From the NCBI GenBank assembly GCA_023230905.1, contig JALNWL010000049.1, positions 1 to 13,457 of the forward strand: 13,457 bases of DNA. Reading direction: 5' to 3'. A program made the translations under genes and the position numbers. This DNA comes from Syntrophales bacterium (lineage in GTDB: Bacteria > Desulfobacterota > Syntrophia > Syntrophales > UBA2251). Below are positions 1-13,457 of this stretch, in pieces. Below the pieces are notes generated by a model. That model was not told where the DNA came from. It did no database searches and was given only the letters and a program-made list of their open reading frames with translations. Each line of letters begins with the position of its first letter. The first letter of the stretch is position 1.

Positions 1-26
1 CCATTATTCCTGGGAGGAGACGCGGC

Positions 27-1253
<1,227 letters not shown>

Positions 1254-1291
1254 ACCGGGCCTGAACAAACGGGTTTCATTGGAGAGGGATC

Positions 1292-1669
1292 ATGCTGAAA
1301 AAGATTGAAGCCATCATTCGGGAAGACAAGGTAACCGACGTGACCGACGCCCTGGCCGAGATCGGCATCGTCGGGCTGAACATGTTCGAGGTGCGCGGCC
1401 GCGGCCGCCAGGGGGGCATTCAGCTGGTGGGGCGCGCCGGCACGTACCCGGTCACCCTGCTGCCGAAGATCCAGATCAACATCGTCCTGAGCGACCGCAA
1501 CCTGGAAGACGCGATCGACACCATCCGGAAGGCGGCCTTTACCGGGGAGCCGGGGGACGGCATCCTCTTCGTCACCCCCGTGGAGGACGTCGTGCGCGTC
1601 CGAACCGGAGAGCGGGGGCAGGGGGCGATGATGTATCCGGGGGACATCGACTCGAAAAAGGCCAAATAG
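1292..1669 (+). CDS. glnK: P-II nitrogen regulatory protein (GlnB/GlnK type)
   Basis: Small trimeric signalling protein that senses 2-oxoglutarate and ATP/ADP and, in the amt-glnK arrangement, plugs the ammonium channel. Recognised by its start (MLKKIEAIIRE), the T-loop (RGRGRQGGIQLVGRAGTY, about residues 35-52), LPK at 57-59, and the B- and C-loops (TGEPGDG 84-90, VRVRTGE 101-107). Y52 aligns with the uridylylated Y51 of E. coli GlnB and Q40 with the 2-oxoglutarate/Mg ligand Q39. The basic residues matching R101 and R103 are kept. The lysine that normally follows GDG in the B-loop (K90 in E. coli) is isoleucine here (I91). At 125 residues it is about 12 longer than E. coli GlnB, with a charged tail ending DSKKAK. 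A good ribosome site (GGAGAGGG, 1281-1288) supports the start. The family is certain; calling it glnK rather than glnB rests on the amt neighbour. Whether Y52 is modified in this organism cannot be told. Confidence 0.95.
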   Translation: MLKKIEAIIREDKVTDVTDALAEIGIVGLNMFEVRGRGRQGGIQLVGRAGTYPVTLLPKIQINIVLSDRNLEDAIDTIRKAAFTGEPGDGILFVTPVEDVVRVRTGERGQGAMMYPGDIDSKKAK

Positions 1670-1693
1670 GACCCGGCGGTCCGTGGCGGGTCC
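1669..1693 (+). other. Short hairpin after glnK, possible transcript end
   Basis: GGACCCG (1669-1675) and CGGGTCC (1687-1693) can form a perfect 7-bp stem with an 11-nt loop, beginning at the last base of the glnK stop codon. No T-run follows, so it is not a canonical intrinsic terminator. In GC-rich sequence such a stem may arise by chance. The remaining 85 nt before the tRNA gene are very GC-rich, and I see no convincing promoter there. Confidence 0.3.
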
Positions 1694-1778
1694 CCCGCGG
1701 GCGGTCGGATTTGCGGCGTGCGGCGGCTGTCTCCGGATCGCGGCCCGCGGCCTCGCCCGGCGCGGTTCATGTTTGTAC

Positions 1779-1852
1779 TGAGGGGTCGTCTAACGGCAGG
1801 ACGACAGGTTCTGGCCCTGTAAATTGAGGTTCGAGTCCTCGCCCCTCAGCCA
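1779..1852 (+). tRNA. glnQ-type tRNA-Gln(CTG): tRNA-Gln (anticodon CUG)
   Basis: Folds as a full cloverleaf. The acceptor stem TGAGGGG (1779-1785) pairs over 7 bp with CCCCTCA (1842-1848), followed by discriminator G and an encoded CCA (1850-1852). The D stem is GTC/GAC (1788-1790 with 1800-1802). The anticodon stem is ACAGG/CCTGT (1804-1808 with 1816-1820), with loop TTCTGGC and anticodon CTG at 1811-1813. The T arm has loop TTCGAGT (1830-1836) on a TGAGG/CCTCG stem with one T-G wobble pair. It decodes CAG codons. The overall sequence closely resembles bacterial tRNA-Gln. A run of five T follows directly (1853-1857), with no separate terminator stem next to it. The gene lies between amt-glnK on the same strand and the glutamine operon on the other. 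The symbol given is descriptive, not a formal name. Confidence 0.96.
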
Positions 1853-1943
1853 TTTTTCAACCCAAACGGGCTTCTCCGCCGTGCTCTCCATCCACGCTGC
1901 GAGCATGCCCCTCCCCTGCGAAACCTGGATTTTTGAATGCCGT

Positions 1944-1973
1944 GTCCCGTGCCCCGGAACGGCGCATCGGGAC
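1944..1973 (-). terminator. Hairpin just past purF, probable operon end
   Basis: An imperfect inverted repeat in the spacer between tRNA-Gln and purF. GTCCCG (1944-1949) pairs with CGGGAC (1968-1973), TGC (1950-1952) with GCA (1964-1966), and CCG (1954-1956) with CGG (1060 bases into the spacer's parent block at 1960-1962), closing on a GAA loop. This gives 12 pairs broken by one C-C mismatch (1953/1963) and one unpaired T (1967). It lies 8 nt beyond the purF stop codon, where a terminator is expected. Neither strand has a U-tract directly after the stem: the minus strand continues with ACGGCATTC and then an A-run. It may instead block 3' exonucleases, or act on transcripts from both sides. 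The stem is certain as a repeat; its function is inferred. Confidence 0.5.
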
Positions 1974-1981
1974 GGAACGGC

Positions 1982-3426
1982 TCACAGTCCCAGGTCCGCC
2001 GTCTCGAAGCACTGCTTGTTCAGCTCCGCCGGGGGGGTGAGAGGGTAGGCGCCGGTGTAGCAGGCAAGGCAGAAGCTGTTTGGGGCAAGGCCCGTCGCCG
2101 CGACCATGCCGTCGAGGGTCAGGTAATGGAGGGAATCGAGGCCGATGAAGTCGGCGATCGCCGCTTCCTCGCCCTTCTGGGCCGCGATCAGCTCCCCCTT
2201 GGAGGAGAAGTCGATCCCGTAGGGACAGGGGAAGCGTGTCGGCGGGCAGCTCACGGCCATGTGGATCTCCTTCGCCCCGTTCTCCCGGAGGTTCCGCACG
2301 CGGTTCCGGCTCGTCGTCCCGCGGATGATGGAGTCCTCGACGATCAGGACCCGCTTGCCCGCGAGCAGCTCCCGGACGGGGTTCAGCTTCACGCGCACGC
2401 CGAAATCGCGCATCGGCTGGGTGGGCTGGATGAACGTCCGCCCCACGTAGTGGTTCCGGATCATCCCCATCTCGAAAGGCAGGGCGCTTTCCTCGGCGTA
2501 TCCCAGGGCGGCGTAGTTGCCCGAGTCGGGAAAGGGCATGACGAGGTCCGCGTCCGGGCGGTACTCCCGGGCGAGGCGGTGCCCGAGGCGCTTCCGGGTG
2601 AGGTAGACGTTCGTCCCGAAGACGTGGCTGTCCGGCCGCGCGAAATAGATGAGCTCGAAGATGCAGTGGGCGGGCTTCTCCGGGCCGAACGGGGTCAGGC
2701 TGTGGAGCCCCTCGCCGTCGATGACGATGATCTCGCCCGGCGCCACCTCGCGGACATAATGCGCGCCGACGAGGTCGAAGGCGCAGGTCTCCGAGGCGAT
2801 GACCCAGCCATGGTTGTCGAGCTTCCCCAGGCACAGGGGCCGGAACCCGCGCGGGTCCCGGGCGGCAACGATGCGGTCCTTCGTCAGCATCACGACGCTG
2901 TAGGCCCCTTCGATCTGGTAGAGGGCCCGGGTGAGCGCGTCCTCGAAACGGGTCCGGAAGAAGGGCGCCATCAGGTGGATGATCACCTCGCTGTCCATCG
3001 TGGATTGAAAGATCGACCCCCGCGCCTCGAGCTGCGACCGGAGCTCCTGGGCATTGATCAGGTTGCCGTTGTGCGCCAGGGCGTAGTATTCGTTGCCGTG
3101 GTGAACGAGGAAGGGCTGGGCGTTCGAGATGACGGACGAACCCGTCGTCGAGTAGCGGACGTGGCCGATGGCGAGCCGCCCGGGCAGTTTTGCGAGGTGG
3201 TCCTCCCGGAAGACCTCGGAGACGAGCCCCATGCCCTTGCGCTCCCAGATCTGGCAGCCGTCCGAGGTGGCGATGCCGGCGCTCTCCTGCCCCCGGTGCT
3301 GGAGGGCGAAGAGCCCAAAGAAGGCCACGCGGGCCGCGTCCGGATGGCCGTATACGGCAAAGACGCCGCATTCCTCCCGCGGACGCCCGTCGGCGGTCCC
3401 GCAGCCTCGGAAACCTTTCGCCTTTT

Positions 3427-3430
<4 letters not shown>
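1982..3430 (-). CDS. purF: Amidophosphoribosyltransferase (glutamine PRPP amidotransferase)
   Basis: Catalyses the first committed step of purine synthesis: PRPP plus glutamine gives 5-phosphoribosylamine. I start it at the GTG at 3430-3428. It has a ribosome site (AAAAGGG, 3438-3444), overlaps the carB stop as GTGA, and leaves a 20-residue propeptide before the catalytic cysteine C21 in EECGVFAVYG. A longer frame from 3544 would run 118 nt into carB and is unlikely. The 482 residues hold an N-terminal glutaminase domain (LQHRGQES, RYSTTG at 92-97, HNGNL at 120-124) and a C-terminal phosphoribosyltransferase domain (VLIVEDSIIRGTTSR at 361-375 binds PRPP). Cysteines C256, C392, C454 and C457 match the four [4Fe-4S] ligands of the B. 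subtilis enzyme; C256 is mature residue 236, exactly as there. This is therefore the oxygen-sensitive, propeptide-processed class. It is the last gene of the operon. Confidence 0.96.
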
Positions 3431-6729
<3,299 letters not shown>

Positions 6730-6732
6730 GGG

Positions 6733-8262
6733 TTATTCCCACTCGATCGTGCTGGGCGGCTTGGAGCTGATGTCGTAGACGACCCGGTTCACGCCCCGCA
6801 CCTCGTTGATGATCCGATTGGAGACGCGGCTCAACAGGTCGTGGGGCAGGCGCGCCCAGTCGGCCGTCATCGCGTCGTCGCTCGTCACGGCCCGGAGCGT
6901 GATGATGTGCTCGTAGGTCCGCCGGTCGCCCATGACCCCGACGCTCTTGATGGGCAGGAGCACCGCGAAGGACTGCCAGAGCGTCAGGTAAAGCCCCGCC
7001 GCCCGGATCTCCTCGTCGAAGAGGGCGTCGGCCTTCTTCAGGATCGTGAGCCGTCCCGCCGTCACCTCGCCCACGATCCGGACGGCCAGTCCCGGGCCGG
7101 GGAAGGGCTGTCGCCAGACGAGGTCATCCGGGAGCCCGAGTTCCCTGCCGAGGAGGCGGACCTCGTCCTTGAACAGGTGCTTGAGCGGTTCGATAAGGCG
7201 GAAGCGCATCCGCTTCGGCAGGCCGCCCACGTTGTGGTGCGACTTGATCACGGCGCTGGGACCTCCGAAGGCCGATCGGGACTCGATGACGTCGGGATAG
7301 AGGGTGCCCTGGGCGAGAAAGGCGGCGCCTTTGATCTTCTTCGCCTCCGCCTCGAAGACCTCGATGAAGATCCGGCCGATGATCTTGCGTTTCTTCTCCG
7401 GATCGACGACACCCTTCAAGGCGGAAAGAAACAGCCGGCCCGCGCGGGCGAAGCGGACGTCCATCGCGAGATGTTCCGCAAAGAGCGCCCGGACCTTCTG
7501 CCCCTCGTCGAGGCGCAGGACGCCGTTGTCCACGAAGACGCAGGTGAGCTGCCGGCCGATGGCCCGCTGGAGAAGCACCGCGGCCACGGACGAATCGACG
7601 CCGCCGGAGAGCCCGAGGATGACCCGGCCGTCTCCGACCTCCGCGCGGATTTCCTCGACGGCGTCCCGGATGAAGGATTGCATCGTCCAGGTCTTCAGGC
7701 AGCCGCAGACGGGAAACAGGAAGTTCTCGATCATCCGCTTCCCCTCGGTCGTGTGAACGACCTCGGGGTGGAACTGGAGGCCGTAGAGGCGGCGGCGGGG
7801 GTCCTCCAGGGCCGCCACGGGCGTGTTCGCCGTCCGGGCCGTGACGCGGAAGCCCTTCGGCAGGCGGCCGATCGCGTCACCGTGACTCATCCAGGAGCGC
7901 GTCGTCCCCGTGATTCCGGCAAGGATCCCTTCGGCGCGCTCGACCCGAAGTTCCGCAAACCCGTATTCCCGCTTCCGGGCGGCGACGACCTCGCCGCCCA
8001 AGGCGTGAACCATGGACTGCATGCCGTAGCAGATCCCGAGGACGGGGATGCCGAGGGCGAAGAGCCCCGGGTCCGCCTGGGGCGCGTTCGGCTCGTAGAT
8101 GGAGGACGGCCCGCCGGAGAGGATGATCCCCTCGGGCTTCAGGTTCCGGATCGCGGCGAGCGGGATCGTCGGGGGTTCGATCTGGCAGTAGACGCGGTGT
8201 TCCCGGACCCGCCGGGCGATGAGCTGGTTGTACTGGGACCCGAAATCGATGATCAGAATCAA
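6733..8262 (-). CDS. guaA: GMP synthase (glutamine-hydrolysing)
   Basis: Converts XMP to GMP using ATP and the glutamine amide. The 509 residues show an N-terminal class I glutaminase domain (IIDFGSQYNQLIARRVRE at the start, C78 in GICYGMQ, H165 and E167 in FHPE), an ATP pyrophosphatase domain with the PP-loop SGGVDSS at 219-225, and the C-terminal dimerisation domain ending in the conserved STIEWE. The start is TTG (8262-8260). No ATG or GTG lies in frame between it and the upstream stop at 8283-8281, and the next internal Met (residue 81) is past the catalytic cysteine. A strong GGAGG supports the TTG. It lies 4 nt after carA and 3 nt before carB, an unusual position between the two subunit genes of one enzyme complex. 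Family and function are not in doubt. Confidence 0.97.
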   Translation of the reverse strand: MILIIDFGSQYNQLIARRVREHRVYCQIEPPTIPLAAIRNLKPEGIILSGGPSSIYEPNAPQADPGLFALGIPVLGICYGMQSMVHALGGEVVAARKREYGFAELRVERAEGILAGITGTTRSWMSHGDAIGRLPKGFRVTARTANTPVAALEDPRRRLYGLQFHPEVVHTTEGKRMIENFLFPVCGCLKTWTMQSFIRDAVEEIRAEVGDGRVILGLSGGVDSSVAAVLLQRAIGRQLTCVFVDNGVLRLDEGQKVRALFAEHLAMDVRFARAGRLFLSALKGVVDPEKKRKIIGRIFIEVFEAEAKKIKGAAFLAQGTLYPDVIESRSAFGGPSAVIKSHHNVGGLPKRMRFRLIEPLKHLFKDEVRLLGRELGLPDDLVWRQPFPGPGLAVRIVGEVTAGRLTILKKADALFDEEIRAAGLYLTLWQSFAVLLPIKSVGVMGDRRTYEHIITLRAVTSDDAMTADWARLPHDLLSRVSNRIINEVRGVNRVVYDISSKPPSTIEWE

Positions 8263-8266
8263 GCGC

Positions 8267-9399
<1,133 letters not shown>

Positions 9400-9412
<13 letters not shown>

Positions 9413-9435
9413 GGCGTCCCGCAGGGTGCGTGCAT
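9400..9435 (-). other. Tiny frame overlapping the carA start (speculative leader)
   Basis: In the spacer between glnA and carA, an ATG at 9435-9433 opens an 11-codon frame, MHAPCGTPCRC, ending at TGA 9402-9400. It overlaps the carA start out of frame. An AGGGGG lies 9 nt before it. Translation here would compete with or couple to carA. Short frames are common by chance and nothing shows that this one is used. Confidence 0.15.
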
Positions 9436-9450
9436 TTTCCCCGGCCCCCT

Positions 9451-10782
9451 CTACAGGATCGGGAGGTATCTTTCCAGCTCGAACTGGCTGACGTGGATCC
9501 GGAACCGGTCCCACTCCAGCTTCTTGTTCTCCACGAACTTGTTGAAGATGTGGTCGCCCAGGGTCTCCCGGACGAGCTCGCTCTTCTCCACCAGGCCAAT
9601 CGCCTGGTGCAGGCTGCCCGGCAGGGAGGTGATCCCCGCGGCCGCGCGTACCTTCTCGTCCATTTCGTAGATGTCCTCCTCAACCGGTTCCGGCAGGGGG
9701 TACTTCTTCTCCACGCCCTTGAGACCCGCCGCCAGCATGACGGCGAAGGCCAGGTAGGGGTTGCAGGCCGGGTCGGGCGAGCGGAACTCCATGCGGGTCG
9801 CGTTCTCCTTGCCCGGTTTGTACATGGGGACACGGATCATGGCGGAGCGGTTGCGCCGCGCCCAGGAGACGTAGACCGGCGCTTCATAGCCGGGAACGAG
9901 CCGCTTGTACGAGTTCACCCACTGGTTGCAGACGGCCGTGATCTCCGGCGCGTGGACCAGAAGCCCCGCGATGTAGTGCTTGGCCATCCGGGAGAGGTTG
10001 TAGGCGTCCCGCCCGTCGTAGAAGGCGTTCTTGCCGCCCTTGAACAGGGACTGGTGCGTGTGCATGCCGCTCCCGTTCTGGCCGAAGATCGGCTTCGGCA
10101 TAAAGGTGGCGTAGACGTTGTTCTGACGGGCGATCTCCTTGACGGTCGTCCGGTAGGTCATGACCGCATCGGCCATCGTCAGGGCGTCGCTGTAGCGCAG
10201 GTCGATCTCGTGCTGGCTGGGGGCGACCTCGTGGTGGGAGTATTCCACGCGGATCCCCATCTCCTGGAGGGCGAAGATCGTCTGCCGTCTCAGGTCCGTC
10301 GCCCGGTCGATCGGCAGGCCGTCGAAATAGCCGCCCCGGTCGAGGGGTTCCGGCAGGGTGTCGTCGGCAAAGTAGAAGAATTCGAGCTCGGGGCCGACGA
10401 GGAACCGGTACCCCAGATCGCCCACCTTCTTGAGGATCCGTTTCAGGACGTAGCGGGGATCGCCCTCGTAGGGGGTGCCGTCGGGGTTCTGGATGTCGCA
10501 GAACATCCGGGCCACGGGCCGGTCCGTCGGCCGCCACGGGATCAGCTGGAAGGTCGTCGGATCCGGCATGGCGATCATGTCGCTCTCCTCGATCCGGCAG
10601 AAGCCCTGGATGGACGAACCGTCGAAGCCCATGCCTTCCCGGAGGCCGTCCTCGAGTTCGTCGGGGGTGATGCTGAAGATCTTCTGCATCCCCAAGACAT
10701 CGGTGAACCAGAATTGGATGAAACTGACCTTGTGGTCCTTGACGGCCTTCAACACATCCTTTTGCGTTTTGGTCTCCAACAT
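9451..10782 (-). CDS. glnA: Glutamine synthetase, type I (GSI-alpha-like)
   Basis: Condenses ammonia and glutamate to glutamine with ATP. The 443 residues match the short GSI-alpha class. Visible motifs are FTDVLG (26-31), GFDGSSIQGF (52-61), the metal-binding PELEFF (131-136), HHEVAPSQHEI (183-193), the ATP-binding region with NGSGMHTHQ (236-244), and the glutamate-side RMEFRSPDPACNPYLAFA (330-347). The adenylylation loop of E. coli GlnA (Tyr followed by DLPPEE) is not conserved. A tyrosine occurs in DIYEMDE near 370, but the context resembles the non-adenylylated, feedback-regulated class. R63 in GFCRIEESDM corresponds to the B. subtilis arginine linked to feedback inhibition. The ATG is preceded by AAAGGGGA at good spacing. 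It lies 27 nt after glnN, a different kind of glutamine synthetase, and 38 nt before carA. The claim about regulation class is inferred from motif and length. Confidence 0.96.
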   Translation of the reverse strand: MLETKTQKDVLKAVKDHKVSFIQFWFTDVLGMQKIFSITPDELEDGLREGMGFDGSSIQGFCRIEESDMIAMPDPTTFQLIPWRPTDRPVARMFCDIQNPDGTPYEGDPRYVLKRILKKVGDLGYRFLVGPELEFFYFADDTLPEPLDRGGYFDGLPIDRATDLRRQTIFALQEMGIRVEYSHHEVAPSQHEIDLRYSDALTMADAVMTYRTTVKEIARQNNVYATFMPKPIFGQNGSGMHTHQSLFKGGKNAFYDGRDAYNLSRMAKHYIAGLLVHAPEITAVCNQWVNSYKRLVPGYEAPVYVSWARRNRSAMIRVPMYKPGKENATRMEFRSPDPACNPYLAFAVMLAAGLKGVEKKYPLPEPVEEDIYEMDEKVRAAAGITSLPGSLHQAIGLVEKSELVRETLGDHIFNKFVENKKLEWDRFRIHVSQFELERYLPIL

Positions 10783-10809
10783 GGCGTGTCCCCTTTCTTT
10801 GGATGCGGG

Positions 10810-12906
<2,097 letters not shown>

Positions 12907-12910
12907 GAAT

Positions 12911-12918
12911 TCCTCCTC
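12911..12918 (-). promoter_or_regulatory. Strong ribosome binding site choosing the glnN start
   Basis: The minus strand reads GAGGAGGA, about 4-5 nt before the ATG at 12906-12904. It is one of the best ribosome sites in the window and rules in favour of the shorter GlnN start. Confidence 0.8.
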
Positions 12919-12927
12919 GTTACAAGA

Positions 12928-12954
12928 CATCCGGCGGCTTGGCCGGCCGGGATG
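12928..12954 (-). other. Hairpin just ahead of the glnN ribosome site
   Basis: CATCC (12928-12932) can pair with GGATG (12950-12954), and CGGC (12935-12938) with GCCG (12946-12949). The stem has 9 bp with a 2-nt bulge and a 7-nt loop. It begins 10 nt upstream of the GAGGAGG of glnN, in the 86-nt gap after the GltD-like gene. It could stabilise, attenuate or process the message. A smaller palindrome (CTCGA/TCGAG, 12973-12987) lies nearer the preceding stop. No T-run follows either, and I found no sigma-54 type -24/-12 promoter in this gap. Confidence 0.3.
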
Positions 12955-12992
12955 CCCCTCTTCGAAACGTGACTCGATGGTCTCGAGGACCG

Positions 12993-13457
12993 CTATTCCA
13001 GCGGCTCATTTTCAGTCAATCGCCAGACCCCCGTCGGGCAGGCGCCAACGCAGAAACCGCAGCCGATGCAGCGGGCGGCGTCCACTTCATAGGTGAACGT
13101 CCCATCCCCGGGGTCCCGCCGGGCAACGGCCCCTTCGGGGCAGATCTGCTCGCACAGACCGCAGTCACGACAGGCCCCGCATGAGGCGCAGGCGGCGGCA
13201 CAGGCGGTCACCGACGCGAAGCCGTTCGCCCCGGCGTCGAAGTAAGCGTGCTTAACCCGCTCCGGCTCGATCGGCGGGAGTTGATCGAACGTCTCCTCCC
13301 GGCCGCGGATCAGCGCATCGATGGCCCGGGCCGCCGTTCGCCCTGCCCCGATGGCCTCCGTCAGCAGGCCCGGACGCACCGCGTCGCCGACGGCGAAGAC
13401 CTGGGGATCGCTCGTCCGCCCGCGCGCGTCGACGGCGATGAATCCTCGCTCCCGGGC
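12993..13457 (-). CDS. GltD-like FAD oxidoreductase with C-terminal ferredoxin domain (partial)
   Basis: Only the last 154 residues are visible; the frame stays open to the window edge. The first part (DPQVFAVGDAVRPGLLTEAIGAGRTAARAID) is the C-terminal FAD-binding signature of the pyridine nucleotide-disulfide oxidoreductase family that includes the glutamate synthase small subunit. A cysteine-rich ferredoxin domain follows: CGACRDCGLCEQICP and CIGCGFCVGACP, two CxxCxxCxxxCP motifs for two [4Fe-4S] clusters. Three further cysteines lie just before (CAAACASC). It probably feeds electrons from NAD(P)H or ferredoxin into a glutamate synthase, which fits its position ahead of two glutamine synthetase genes. 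Related oxidoreductases have other partners (for example NfnB-like or DsrL-like proteins), so the exact substrate is open. A GTG at 13379 is an internal valine codon, not the start. Confidence 0.85.
   Translation of the reverse strand, partial: ARERGFIAVDARGRTSDPQVFAVGDAVRPGLLTEAIGAGRTAARAIDALIRGREETFDQLPPIEPERVKHAYFDAGANGFASVTACAAACASCGACRDCGLCEQICPEGAVARRDPGDGTFTYEVDAARCIGCGFCVGACPTGVWRLTENEPLE

Noticed and set aside
1695..1750. Inverted repeat CCGCGGGC / GCCCGCGG between glnK and tRNA-Gln
   Set aside because: Eight bases with a 40-nt loop in extremely GC-rich sequence is readily expected by chance, and no T-run follows.
1779..1852. tRNA-Gln as a phage or island attachment site
   Set aside because: No integrase, direct repeat of the tRNA end, or composition change is visible nearby.
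1824..2048. A 74-codon plus-strand frame spanning the tRNA 3' half and the purF end
   Set aside because: It overlaps the tRNA gene and purF, has no ribosome site and no resemblance to a known family.
1857..3371. A 504-codon minus-strand frame overlapping purF in another frame
   Set aside because: purF in its own frame shows every family motif. The alternative frame is rich in P, R, G and A with none.
12907..12992. A sigma-54 promoter in front of glnN
   Set aside because: I scanned the minus strand for TGGC-N7-TTGC type -24/-12 elements and found none with acceptable match.

Overview
This GC-rich window is almost entirely nitrogen and glutamine metabolism. The organism looks like an anaerobic bacterium, most plausibly of the Desulfobacterota (former Deltaproteobacteria, perhaps Syntrophia-like). 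This is inferred from protein style, GC content and oxygen-sensitive traits: PurF carries all four [4Fe-4S] ligand cysteines, and the GltD-like oxidoreductase ends in a ferredoxin domain. No marker fixes the taxonomy.

Left arm, plus strand: amt (ammonium channel) and glnK (P-II signalling protein) form the usual pair. A complete tRNA-Gln(CUG) gene follows. The spacer between tRNA-Gln and the next gene holds a strong imperfect hairpin that lies just past the end of the opposing operon.

Right arm, minus strand, read from right to left: the 3' end of a GltD-like FAD/ferredoxin oxidoreductase (cut by the window edge), glnN (type III glutamine synthetase), glnA (type I glutamine synthetase), carA, guaA, carB and purF. 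The gaps are 86, 27, 38, 4 and 3 nt, and carB and purF overlap by 4 nt, so this is very probably one operon. guaA is inserted between the two subunit genes of carbamoyl-phosphate synthetase.

Together the genes cover ammonium entry (Amt), sensing (GlnK), assimilation into glutamine (GlnN, GlnA), probable return to glutamate (GltD-like), and spending of the glutamine amide on carbamoyl phosphate (CarAB), GMP (GuaA) and phosphoribosylamine (PurF). A tRNA that is charged with glutamine lies between the two arms. Each gene belongs to a known family; the notable point is the arrangement. I saw no mobile element, CRISPR array or phage gene. No gene-free stretch exceeds about 130 nt once the tRNA is counted. 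The long reading frames opposite the minus-strand operon are judged to be coding shadows.
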